Origin: Cyclina sinensis
Lineage: Eukaryota; Mollusca; Bivalvia; Venerida; Veneridae
Assembly (NCBI GenBank): GCA_012932295.1
Contig: JAAONU010000019.1
Coordinates: 18,175,908 to 18,239,907, forward strand
Length of the DNA stretch: 64,000 bases
Direction: 5' to 3'
Shown here: positions 52,195 to 64,000 of the stretch, piece by piece
Layout of the letters: every line of letters begins with the position of its first letter
Position numbering within the stretch: the first letter of the stretch is position 1
Notes under the pieces: generated by a model
Told to the model about the DNA's origin: nothing
Database searches by the model: none
What the model saw: only the letters and a program-made list of their open reading frames with translations
Made by a program: the position numbers and the translations under genes

Positions 52195-52450
52195 ATTATG
52201 AGTGGCAGATCAGTGGTCCAGTGATAATGCTCAAGACTTGTTATTTAAGTTCAATCCCCCACTCAACCACTAACACGTCTACTTTTTGTCTTTCAGATGA
52301 AATATTTAATTGAGGTCCCTTGTATCAATGCACTCACACTGTGCACATTAAAGAACCAGGAGTGTTTCTGGAATGAGATACTTTCAGTATATTGCACTCT
52401 CCCAAACACCCGAAAGAACTCTTCAGGGGACGTAAGTCATTTGGGTAACC
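52195..52450 (+). mobile_element. tRNA-derived SINE, copy 2
   Basis: This copy is in the same orientation as the one at 29805. It has TGGTCCAGTGA (A box, 52214) and AGTTCAATCCCCC (B box, near 52249). The body has AACCACTAACAC, AAAGAACCAGGAGTGTTTCT, GGAATGAGATACTTTCAG and TATATTGCACT. Its divergence from copy 1 suggests both are old. Confidence 0.8.
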
Positions 52451-53452
52451 ATTACCGATGACAAATAACACAAATAGACAGAAACTGACTAAGACTCGAA
52501 AGCAAAATGTACAAGCAGGGATAATCAGTCAGAGAAAATGAAGCTGTATAACAAAGTGTGTGTTTCAATAAAATATCCTATATTTGTTTATAGTTATAAC
52601 TTCTATAAGTGTCTCTAACATAATGGTGAAAATCCTGCAAATATCAAATTCCTAAATGTGTCTGTGATAATTCAGTAATTAAAATACCATGTGCACATGT
52701 GCAAAGGAAAACAAGCACTTGAAATAATCAGACAGTGATGAGAGTTTCTCGCATAAAAATCAAACATATTGAATTGAAACACGCTGATCCGTGCTTCAAC
52801 AAAGAAGTAAGAAATATCACAATTATTGTCAAGTGCTTTTAAAGACATTTTCCTCTTAATACAAGATGTAAAAATCTTACTTTTACAGATTATTCAGTAT
52901 AGCACAAGAGTACAGAGCGGAGATATTAATTCTTCAAGTAAGAAACTGGGGGAACACTTATTTCAGTGTTAAAACAAGGTGCTAAATCCTGTATAGGGCA
53001 TCTGTCTGTTGATCTGAGTTTTCAAAGTGTCTGAATTTTTCACAGTCTTGACTTCCACTGTGGCTGATCTATGCCCCATTCATATATGGGCATAGAGGAG
53101 GTGCTGAAGCATGATACTGCTGAGTTTGGAACTGTTGTTCGAATAGTACAGTTCTGCTAATAAAAGCAATCAAAAAGGTGGTCTTAACAACAAACTGGTC
53201 ATAATAGGGTAGCTTATTTTCTCTAAATTCTAGACTTTGAACTACTGAAATTCTTGTGATGGAGGTTTTAAAATTGTTACTTTACATACCTAGTCACTGA
53301 CTTAGATGCATTCAGTGCAACAGAGTCCATGTCTGAATAAAACATCGAAATGAAACATAATCAAACAGATAATGTGTTAAAACTGGCAAATTAGTTTAAA
53401 AGAAGTCAGAAAATCAAACTGGCAAGAACAAAGGTACATTTTCATAGCTTAC

Positions 53453-53563
53453 CTCTGGCGTGTTTTTCTTGAATTCTCGGCTAAGTTCTACCAGTTTCTT
53501 TCTAGAAGCATCACTTTCATCTTGTCTGTTGGCCAGCTCAGTGGCAGTCGAGTCTAGTTCTTT
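53453..53563 (-). CDS. CUX1: CUX1/CASP internal exon a (first visible coding exon)
   Basis: This exon encodes 37 residues beginning [20 protein letters not shown] and ending [10 protein letters not shown]. As I recall human CUX1/CASP, the matching segment runs [17 protein letters not shown] to [10 protein letters not shown], which makes the identification very strong. It is the start of the long N-terminal coiled coil. The acceptor on the minus strand reads tttcag and the donor gtaagc. Exon length is 111 nt, phase 0 at both ends. It joins in frame to the exon at 27143-27269 across a 26-kb intron. The family protein starts about 20 residues earlier, so a short upstream exon with the start codon is missing here. 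The same exon would serve both the nuclear CUX1 factor and the Golgi-membrane CASP isoform; which of these this animal makes cannot be told from the window. Confidence 0.95.
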
Positions 53564-55877
53564 CTGAAATAAGAAAAACAAACACAAACATTAATCCATT
53601 GACCCTATTCTGCTTACTTTACTGCTTCCTAATCCTTGCTGTGAGTGAGGTGACAACTTTAGGTGGTGAATGATTTTAAAGAAAAAGGCTAAATTTTACT
53701 TCCTTAACTCTGTTGATCTCAAATGAATGAACTTCTTTCAAATCTAAAAAAAGTACTTGAAATCAGAAAAAATCTTTGAAATTGTTTCAAAAAATGTTTA
53801 TGTTATTGATGTATTTAGTTCACAATCTTGTATATAATGTAACTTTGAATAAAGTCTCATAGTCTCATAAAAATAAAGAACTGTATCTTGTTATTTTCTA
53901 ACTAATATCATAAATGATGTAAATTTATACATACATATATGTACAAGTATGTATATATGGCAAAACATGCAAAATAATCTTATTAGGGCACAGCAGAAAA
54001 AAGTTTATTGTCTCCAAATTCACTAATACCCTATGGAAAAAAAAAAAGAAATTCAATGCCTACATTATCTACACTATTTTTTTATTCAGATGTTACTGGA
54101 GAAACAAACAACTCTTTTTTATTCTAACTTGAACAAGTCAGGAAAATGTCTATACTAATTGTCCAAGGTCTAATCGATGACTTTATGAGACTCGATTCAA
54201 AATTGTTTTAAATACAGGAGTTTAAACTAAATGCATCAATAATATATACATTTTTTCTTCTTGGAAATGCCCCCCCACCCCTCGAATGTACTTTCTCATT
54301 TTTATATTTCAATTCTTATATTTATTTCCATTTTAAAAGCAATTCTATAAAACTGATTTTCCTTCAGTCTGCTATCTCATTTTAACACTAAAGGCATTAA
54401 ATCAGAATTTCAAAATTCCTAAGTTTAAGCCTCAGCTCCTTTTCATTAAAGAAGCTCATTTCACACCTGTGCATCGAGAAAAGTTCTTACAAAAGCTGTT
54501 TTGATCCATTTCAAAAAAATCGAGACTATAGGTATGCGACGGAGGTTGAATAGGGCGAAATCAATCATTGTTACGACGGTATTGGATTTTACAAAAGATT
54601 CATTACAAAAGGATGGTTTGGAATACATGCTCATTAAATCAGGTCAACGGGAAGATGCCGAAGTGTACAATATCGCAATAAATGCGTAGATCAACAAATT
54701 TTGCAATTTTATAGCGATGGTTTAGCATTTTTATTGAAACCCAATGATGTTTAAAGTGACAATGGGGCATCTTCTGTATCGGATGCTCAAAAGAAACATC
54801 CAATATTTACCTGAATGAATGAATTTAAATCTTGATCGGGTACAATTTCAGGACATAAAATTAGCATTTTCTTTTTACTTTGGTTTTCGTTACAGAATTA
54901 TAGAGTATGTCACATCAGACTTTAACAGCTATACTTTTCCAGGCTGACTTTAGTGCAAAAAATGCTTCCTTACAGTTCAATATAAAGAAAATTCTCCAGT
55001 CCTGAAAACAAAATTCTTACAGAAAATACAGAATGGTTAGAGAAGGAGTTTTCTATGTGCTACTTGAATATAGACGCAGCTAAATCTATTTCGCTTCCAA
55101 TTTTCATTATTGAACTTCATCATTTTCTGGTGATTGATACAACTGCATTTTTCTGGCTAAGTTACTACAAATAAGTGTCCTTCCTTTTTCATAATTCTGG
55201 CACAGCTGTGACCGACATGTTTATAGATACTTGTGACAATCTACATCAATATATCTATACACGAACGTTCTATTGTACACATGAATACATTATCTTTCAA
55301 AGGTCGAATTCCATTTTTCACCCCGAAATCTGATCGATCTTTTGATATGCATGGCAACGTTTTAAACCTTTATTATAAAATTTTGAAATCTATACTTTTA
55401 AATAAGGTACTCGGTTGAAAAACGCAGCATCTATAGAAGTTGATTTAATCATTTAGAACAGTATTCTACCAACAAAATCAAATACTTCAGCAAGATTGAA
55501 TTTATGTGAAAAAATGATCACCATAGAAATTGGAAATTTTAAAAGGAAGTTTTAGTCCTCGATTAAATAACGACGCAATAAGTAGCCATAAGCAATCAAT
55601 ATTTGAACAAAGCTGGTATCCTTAAACATTTTTTAATACATCAGATACCTGTCTAATTACAGGACCATAAATCACAGAAATTACAAAGAAAAAGTATCTG
55701 GACGAGCTACAGTAGTATTATAAGGGTTTACAGGCAAGTTTGCAGAAAGGCTTTTCAAGTTAAGTCCATAAACAATATACTAGTAAACAAAGAGTCTGCT
55801 TAAAAAGTGTTTTTTTCAACATTTTATATGTTCATTGATGAAGGTGCTTTAAATAACATGATGGTCATTTTTTTATT

Positions 55878-56222
55878 ATGGATGTCACTGCTACTGTATG
55901 TCATAATAACTGACTACTTACAGATATCACTGAAACTGTGTCATGACAACTGACTTATTAAGTAACCTATGTATGCGCCTGCAACTGTGTGTCATGACAA
56001 CTGACTACATCTGGATGTCATGCAACTGTATGCCATAACTACTGACTACATTTGGATGTCACAGCTTCTGTGTGTCCTGACTACTGACTACCTATATATG
56101 TCATGACTACTGAATACCTAGGAATGTTACTGCAATTGTATACCATAATTACTGACTACATATGGATGTCACAGCTACTGTATGGGATGACTACTGACTA
56201 CCTATGGATGTCACAGTTAATG
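55878..56222. repeat. 42-bp tandem repeat, about 8 diverged copies
   Basis: CTGACTAC recurs at 56001, 56042, 56084, 56152 and 56194, mostly 41-42 bp apart. Intervening ATGGATGTCACAGCTACTGT and CATGACTA segments recur, and earlier copies are more diverged. Confidence 0.85.
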
Positions 56223-59200
56223 CAAAACAGCAGGGTGCACCCTGCCATTTTCTCTTGGAACCTGCTATGCCCTTTAAGAAGGGACTTTTTATACCAGTAC
56301 CTATCTCTTGTGGATTTTATGACTCAATGGGCCATGGTCCTGAATTAATAGGCATCAAGAGTTAGAAGGAGAGAAAACATTTCTCAACAAGCCTTTTTCA
56401 GAGTCAGTAAATGTATGTATGCTCTTTATCATGCTTTCAACTGCTCCTTTCTCAAGCAGCACCCTATCCTTTTTAAATCTCTGTTCTTAGCATTTACCCT
56501 TCAGGCAACAACATTTTTTGCCCTGCAACCAGTGCAGACCATGAGAAGTCTACACATATGTGCAGTCTGATCTTAAGACAGTAGAGGTTTTCAATTGACA
56601 TCCCTGTAAATGAGAAATTGGACAATCCAAATAGCATGACGGACATGTCCATTTCAAGGATTTGGTTGGGTAAGTGGTCCCATATTAATACAAACATAAA
56701 TTATGTGACATAATCTTGACGATAATTATTCTTAAATTCTAAAAAGTCACTAGAAATCATACATGATATGTGCATTATTCAACTGTTAATATAAAGGGAT
56801 ATTTTCAGATTCTATTTTTTTTTATATCAATACTATCACTGAAATAAATGAAAACAACAATCTTAAAAACAATAATAAACTATGAAATAAAGAAACAATA
56901 AAGGCTATATTATGTAATAAATCAATCATAAATCAAACTAAAATCATAACATACTCCTGAAAATGTCATATCAACAACAACAAAATACTAGTTATGGTAA
57001 GACAATTATAATTTATAAATGAATTGTAAGAGGCAACTTGGTAAGTCTCCATTAATACAAGACGTGACTGATATCAGTACAGACAACCTGTTAATTCTTT
57101 CTATGCATTTGTTTCAAATTTCATAACAAAGTTAAAATCCTAAATTATCAATTAACTTAATTCCTTTAAAAAAGTTATCATTATCAAATCCTTAGTTTAA
57201 ACAATAGCTGATAATTGTACTAACCAGAGTCACCTTAAATTAGAGCCCACAATCACTTTCTATAACCATTCAGTCTTTATATACAGTCCTTGTAAGTCAA
57301 ATGCTTTGATACAACTTTACCCAAAATAGCCCAATTATCATTAATTCAAATCTATAGCAAGCTAGATTTCTCAACAACACCCTTTAACAAAAATCGATTT
57401 ACCTTAAAATTGTGCAAAGGAATCGCTATAGCAACATTTTTTCAATAGGTAACCGTTTATATAATCACGATCATTATCAAGAGATTTTATAAAAATCTTT
57501 ACAATACCTTTGCTCAATCATTAAATACTAAACCAATCTATTCCCGGTAACCACGACATTCAAGTAAACGACTCTGCGGGTGAAAATTTTTGACAAAATA
57601 CCAAAATCGATCAGACAGAAAATTATCAGTGAAAATCTTCAACCGTCCAATCACAAATGACAATACACAGATTTATATGGCTGCATCTCCTTCTGTAAGT
57701 TGAGAACGTCACTCGACCAGTTTTCTAAAATATAAATCTAATATGACAATACACGATTTGCTAGATAAAATTTGATCACTATGAATTTGAATTGAATTAA
57801 TTTTCTCAAGGTTTGGATTCTGTGTATATAAATGGTATCAAAGATCAGTGATATTTAAACATCAGCGAAAAAATCAGTCACGCTTGTACATATTAAATTG
57901 CAAGTAACAAGTGGTACAAGACATTAACTTACATAAGCATGATTGTATTCAATAAAGTTACGTTTGCGTTCCACAAGAATAAAACCTAGGTGGAGAACTT
58001 AACTAAGACTGAATCACTTTGGGCTCAAGACTGAATGTAAGTGATGGAAACACTATCATCTCAGAGTGGTCAAAGTGAATCAATAAAAATATTTGATTCA
58101 TTAAAACTGCTTATGAGCAATAAGACTTTTTATTTTAAAATGTCCAAACATTGTTTGCCGCCATCTATATGCAGAAACATCTACAAACACAACTAAGCTT
58201 ACAACAAAAAGTTCTCCAGATAAACAGCACAGGTGGTCAGTAAAAACAGGTGATTGCTTTATGAGGTACATATTAATGAACTGGTTCAATTGGCTGCAGA
58301 ACCAAAGTATTATTGTTTACTTATTTAATGAAAAGCACATAAAACATTATTTTTTACAGTACTATTAATGACTTTGCCAAGGAATAACAAACCATACACT
58401 ACAAATAAGAGACCATACTAAATTTTTCAATCACCAGCTGGGAGAAAATAAGCTGTGAAAAGGCAACTGGCTTTCTCAACTGTATGTTTATACATTGCTT
58501 CTTCCATTGGTATACTGAAATACATTCTCACTGTCCTCAAATGACATTTGGACTTTCCCAGGATATTGCAAAACATGAGATGGAAAGCTAATGGCTTATC
58601 AGATCTGTATTGACAAGCTACATGATTTATACTATTCTGTGTCCTGAGATGACCCCTTCACCTTAATTCCCTTCCTTGCTAAATCACCAAACTGTCTGCA
58701 GAGATGAAAAAATGGATGCCAGTGAATGGTGTTCAGTAATGTTTGTTTTCCAATTTGATCACCCTATAAATACCTACATTTCCTACAACATTATATATTG
58801 CCAGGCTGTAAACCAAAACATGGCAACCAGGTCAATATCCCCAGATGAAAATGTGATGATAATGATAATGCTGTAAAAGAAACAATCAGTTTTAATTAGA
58901 CCTAACCCATATATATTTTTCTTAATCTCTAACCCAAAGATACAATAGATATCAAATAGCTTATATATCAAGAACTAGATAGGAGAAACAATGTAATCTT
59001 TATGGAGAATTAAGGATCTATTTTATTATATATGTGAAGAGAATAGGCTTGAAGTTGATTGCCAATTAGCTGGCAACAGCTACAGATATACTATCTCAAC
59101 AGCATTGGCTTGCTCAATGTGCTTGATTTATTTTGAAACAGATTCTTGAAATCTGACTTTCACTGACATGACACTATAAAAGACTGATGTCACACATAAA

Positions 59201-62200
59201 AAGTTCATTATATGTGGACGTGTGCAAATGCACTTTAAGTACACAATGCATAAAAGTCTCACTCTTAAGGTTAACCTGTATCAAATTTATGATTGCACAA
59301 ACACATAATATGTGTGATAATTTTCAAGACTTTAGTGCAAGCACACCACAAGTAGTATCATGTCACAGACACAATCTGAATAATCACACATAGTATCATG
59401 TTACACTCAAAACGATTAATCATGTCACAAAAAAAAATATTATTAACTGTAGCATCTACAATTTATCAGAATTCCAGAACTTTTTTGAGCTCTAACACTA
59501 TGTCAATCCAAGGGCAACAACTCTTCTAAATTCAAGTGGATTGTTACTGCTATTGCTATAACATACATTCTTTATGTCTAGAGATATAAATAATATAATC
59601 TATTTCAATGCCATTTTGTAACAATATCTGTTGAAGCACATAATAACTTAGCAAGATCTTTCACATTTAAACTTAACTTCCTCCAGTATGTTGTTAAAAT
59701 CAGAGTGAATTTCACCAATCTGAATTGTCTGCTTAAGGCCGTTGTACAAACAAACAATTATAATATTCATAATATAACCACTTACTGAAGATACTCACTT
59801 CTTTAATATAAACCAAGGTACTTAGCCAAAAACTGCAGTTTGATTTGTTTTCCTTTATTACAGACTGATTCATAAGATGATGATCCATAAAAACCATCTG
59901 GAAGACACTGATTCACTGTCAAACGTCAAAGAAAACAGAATTAAGACTGAAATTCTAAAATACCACACAATTACTAAACAAATACTTACAAAATTAAACA
60001 ATTCCTCTGAATCGGTAAGGATGCAAAGAATTCCAACAAAAATAATGCACAGATTTCACAAGCGTCACTTGCCTGATGTAAGATAGTAACTATTAGTAAA
60101 CTATGGTATAGACACAATAGGTTAAAATAAAAATTCAATACATTAGCCAGATCACATCCTGATGATAACAACCCCTTCACTTATCGTTTCAAAAATGCCA
60201 ATTAGGACCTCTAATTACATACCTTCCCACAAAACTGATTCCGCCTTTGCAATTTTTGGTGACCCTCTCTGCCCCAAACAATCAATAACAGATAATCTGA
60301 ACTGAGTAGAATGCAGGGAACATCTTTAATCACTGTCTAGGTAAATTGAAACACTAACAATATATACTTTTTTTTACTAATACTAGAATTGATTAACCCT
60401 ATGGTCACTTATTATCCTTACAAACATTAAACTAATTTGTTCAATCTGGGATGATCATAACCGTAAATTAAAAAGATCAATTGCAACATTTAAGGGAAAG
60501 AAAAAATCATTAAGAATCAAGTGTGAAATGTGATCTGACACACAAATGACTGCTTATAGCTGTGTCTTACACTTATGTATAAAACTGCTTTTACTAATGT
60601 CAAATGTCATGAATGTTTCCCCCACCCCCCACCCTTTCCAAGAAGAAGAGGAATATATTTCTATGAACATTATTGCAGCCCTTTATTATAACTATAATTA
60701 GGCACTCATAGTACTAGTACATAAGAGCTGTAAATAGTTGAACAATATTACAACTGTCGAAGTCAGGCTTACAATTTATCTACTGTAATTGGCAATATTA
60801 TGTTGCTTGAGAACCAATCAGGAAGGCAAGTGCTGGACTTTTACACAAGGTACTTCAAATTTCAGAGAGTTATTGACCTTGCCAAAATGAACACAACATT
60901 TGGAAGATAAAAGATTATTGTAAGTACATTCAATTACCAATCTAAAAAGAAACAAAAGATTTCCCACTCACATCTTCATCACTGGGCCGCCAAACTGATT
61001 TCCCAGCCACCAACTATCAATCAATCAATAACACCGGAAAAAAAACACCAGAAATTTGGCAGGAGCCTAAACACTCCTGATTAGCTCGCCTTTGAAAGAG
61101 CGTTACTGTTCAGTATAGAAGTAATGTGATTTGCATTAAATTGATATCTTTGGGAAAATTTGGCTTGATAAAGGGCTGTTTCATTGGAAACTATGCGATC
61201 TGATGGCCTACTTTAATCAATCGTAATGATCCGAACAAAGAGTTAGGTTCATATAACCTAAAATAAATTGATAAGAAAAACATAGATAAGACTATCAATT
61301 TCTTTCAGATTTACAGAAGGATCTTATACCTGACCTGGCTTCCATTTTCCACCAGGGGCAGAGAACTCTCAGGTTTCAAATATATTTATATATCCTGGCT
61401 TTGATTATTGTCTATCACAATGGTATAATGTGTCAAACTTCCCATAACTAGACCACAAATTTTGAAGCTCTAATGCTATAAATTGTAAGTGCTTCTTTTC
61501 AAGTCAGCGTGTTTAATGCTTTAATAAACAGTGCTTTAATAAGACTTTTAGATTTTGGTTTGCTAAGTAAACATCTCAGATTTCTTCGTTTTGAATTGTT
61601 TTTATCTTCACCTATACAATTAAACAGTCTATAAAAGTTATCAAAATTTGTTTTTCAAGAGAAAAAGGTATGACACTGATAACTTCTGTAAATTTTGGCA
61701 GAAACCTGCCAGACTGTTTAGGAGAAATAGTGCAGGCACAGAAAAACTGAATGTAGAAAGGGCAATTACTCTGCTGAAAACCAATAAACAACAATAATGC
61801 ACAACTAGGCTTGGCATTGAGCATTTCTGTGAAGTTTGGTTGAAATTTAACCACAGGTAGAGGAGAAATAACAATTTAATGCAAGACAATAATTGCAACT
61901 TTAATTGCTTTAAATTACTTTAGTAATGTGTAAAGTTTATCAACTGAATTCTGGACAGGTAATAATTAACACTCTACATCAACAGCTTTAAGATCTATAG
62001 GGCCTAAACAGTTGATAATCCTCTATGAACTATAGTTATATTTCTTATGCAAGAGCTAGGCTCTCTTTGCTCGACTTTTGAAGGAATTGGTTCGTGTAGT
62101 CTGGTTACCAGTGCGATAATTCAAAATAATTATATATTTCAGTAATAACATTTCCTACCACTGAATAGATGTTCAACTTAGAATTATTTCTCTCTGCTGC

Positions 62201-63319
62201 AAATTATCCATAATTATAGATTTTTGCATGAAAGAACAGACAACTCTGTCTCTTTATAAGCATATTAGAGTTACTGTTCCTGATTGATAAAGAAAATTAA
62301 TACAGTGACTGAAGCCAGGGTCGAGGGTCTGTGGTACATTGGAGCTTCCTCAACAGCACAGGTCAGCAACCTAAACACTTAAATAAAGGAGTCACGATTT
62401 CTAAAATATGCTCATGATTGTTATATCACAACATTATGCACTGCTGTAATATTTGTGCTAACACATTCGATACATTTCTTCTCAGGACACTCAAATTTGT
62501 GAAAAGTTGTGTTCATTTGCATACAACAAAACTTAACGATTAAATTTCAATCTATCTACATCCATTAACTGGCTCCAATGATTCTGCACATTTCAACAAT
62601 AAAAGGAATATGTTAAAATATTGAAAGTCTAGAACTTTGTATTTTATCCATACATAAGAAATCAGTAACTTTAAGGTCAAATGCAGCAGCCTCCTATTGT
62701 GAATTAATCTCTTCTCTGGTTTTAATATTGGCAATTTATACATGCATGAAGCCTAGTCACTATTGCAATACAATCACAATATATCAGAAAAATTGCTGTA
62801 ATAATAATAAATTACACCAGACATGAGTTCTGCCTGTGCAAAGGTCAGGAAATGTGCCACTGTTCAATAACTGTAGAATCCTGCAGTTAAAGCAATTGGC
62901 AGATTATTAATAAATGCATGGTAAATCTAAAATATACACAGTCAAAGAACAGTGAAACTTGCTATTTACAATAGTATTATCACTCTTACATAATGAAGAG
63001 AAGATCTGAAAACAGTGTCTATTCTTATTGATATTCTCGTCTGATTAAAAGCCGATCAACAATAGTCGAAGATTTTGCAAATTCTGTATAATTTCAGAAA
63101 CAAAAACTCACTTTAATCCTGCATCTGTTGAACAGACTTTGTTTTAGTTCTGTTTCTGTAATAATCTAGCATTTAATATTTTCCAGTAAACATTAAAAAC
63201 AAAACTCAAAGACAACCATGTATGTCACAATCAGTACTAAAACTATTTCCTGAAGATAGTAATGCTCTGAAGTCTCTACTTAGTGATAATACTGCCATAC
63301 TGGTACTCATTTACTTCAG

Positions 63320-63409
63320 AAACTTGCTGTCAACACATTAAAATGCAAAAACTTGCTGATGTCAACACATTAAAATGCAAAAACTTGCTGATGTCAACAC
63401 ATTAAAAAT
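63320..63409. repeat. 30-32-bp tandem repeat, three copies
   Basis: AACTTGCTG begins at 63320, 63350 and 63382. Each is followed by (AT)GTCAACACATTAAAATG. The first copy lacks two bases. Confidence 0.93.
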
Positions 63410-64000
63410 GTACTTTCAATCAGTATTAATGTTAGATACTAACAAAACAATTAGAAATATCAAAACTTCCTCTCCTAAAACAATCTAACAGTGCCTTATA
63501 CATACTTAGGGTAATCAAACTACTGAACTGGTTGTAATAACCTTTACTTAAAAAGAATTTCTAAAGTTTCATCTTCAGTAGCTTAAACATTATCACTCAA
63601 AAGGTTACAGTTATTATATCTCTTATCTCTTTTGATTTCCTAGAAAAATGAATAAAAAAATATTAACAGTTTCGAAATTGGATCCTCAGAGCATCATTTC
63701 AATAGTAAATTTATAATAAGCCACTTAACACTTCATCGAACTGAAAACGTCAAATGCATGATTTAGAAAAAAGACTATTGTTTTAATTAAATGTCAAATT
63801 AAGTATCACTTAAAATACAGGGAATATAAAACCTTAACATTACCAAATCTCAAGTTGCCAAAGTATCCGGTGATGCAAATTTGTGTACAAATTTAAAATT
63901 CCTCTCATACCACATAACAAGAGTGATCAATTGTTCACAATTCGACCACTTATAACCCGCTAGTACAAGATCTTAAGTAGCCAATCAAACTCTTTCATTA

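Larger units (their letters stand above)
27270..53452 (-). other. CUX1 intron between exons a and b (26 kb)
   Basis: This is the largest intron, close to the 5' end of the gene as is common for long animal genes. It contains a SINE (29805-30075), a 26-bp satellite (35713-38830), a 24-bp minisatellite (44465-45140), a probable hAT-like element with a nested TIR element (47014-48478), a mariner remnant (49408-50356) and a second SINE (52195-52450). Intervals 27270-29800, 30080-35700, 38840-44450, 45150-47000 and 50360-52190 are AT-rich, with only short chance frames and no supported gene. Confidence 0.8.
53564..64000 (-). other. Sequence upstream of CUX1 exon a; start exon not found
   Basis: This should be the first intron or the 5' flank of the gene. 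The family's short first exon, about 20 residues with a W-[KR]-x-F-[DN]-L pattern, was sought by eye on the minus strand and not found. The region holds a 42-bp tandem repeat (55878-56222) and a roughly 31-bp triple repeat (63320-63409). The remainder is AT-rich and carries no supported gene or promoter. Confidence 0.6.

Noticed and set aside
61320..61380. Minus-strand stretch ending CCAGGTCAG/gtataag that looks like an exon end
   Set aside because: Translations do not resemble the expected first CUX1 exon, and the GGTGGAAAATGGAAGCCAGG context looks repeat-like.
1..64000. CRISPR array, operon, riboswitch or other prokaryotic system
   Set aside because: Split exons, GT-AG introns and animal-type transposons show eukaryotic nuclear DNA. 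The regular arrays are contiguous satellites without spacers.

Overview
The window looks like a stretch of an animal nuclear genome: AT-rich, with small GT-AG-bounded coding exons separated by introns of 2 to 26 kb full of minisatellites and transposon debris. A bivalve or other mollusc is my best guess. It rests on the style of the interspersed repeats (a GGGGTTTAACGCC-type element, a tRNA-derived SINE, a TIR element beginning CTGTGGTATCATTT) and is inference, not proof. No prokaryotic features are present.

The only gene I can support is on the minus strand: the cut-like homeobox / CASP gene (CUX1 family). Seven consecutive internal coding exons lie at 53453-53563, 27143-27269, 21861-21998, 16326-16393, 14074-14206, 6292-6358 and 397-622, in transcript order. 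Their phases join perfectly into 870 nt, or 290 codons, with no stop. The product is the N-terminal coiled coil shared by the CUX1 transcription factor and the Golgi protein CASP. The first exon and everything after the exon at 397 (more coiled coil, cut domains and homeodomain or CASP tail) lie outside the window or are not recognisable. No other gene is convincing.

The rest is intron. 623-14073 is mostly unique AT-rich sequence with a cluster of ATTGAT motifs and a SINE fragment. 16394-16520 is an 18-bp repeat of acceptor-like sequence touching an exon. 21999-27142 holds a 68-bp B-box repeat, a 33-bp minisatellite interrupted by an interspersed element, a second inverted copy of that element, and a 41/51-bp minisatellite made from the end of the neighbouring exon plus its splice donor. 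The 26-kb intron 27270-53452 holds a SINE, a 3.1-kb satellite of 26-bp units with higher-order structure, a 24-bp minisatellite, a probable hAT-like element with a TIR element nested in it, a decayed mariner, and a second SINE copy. 53564-64000 is sequence upstream of the first visible exon with two short tandem repeats.

The most unusual observation is that two exons of one gene have tandem arrays built from their own splice-site regions: a donor array at about 26470-27143 and an acceptor array at about 16394-16520. They offer the spliceosome many decoy sites. Nearly all remaining short open frames in the window are chance or repeat-driven.
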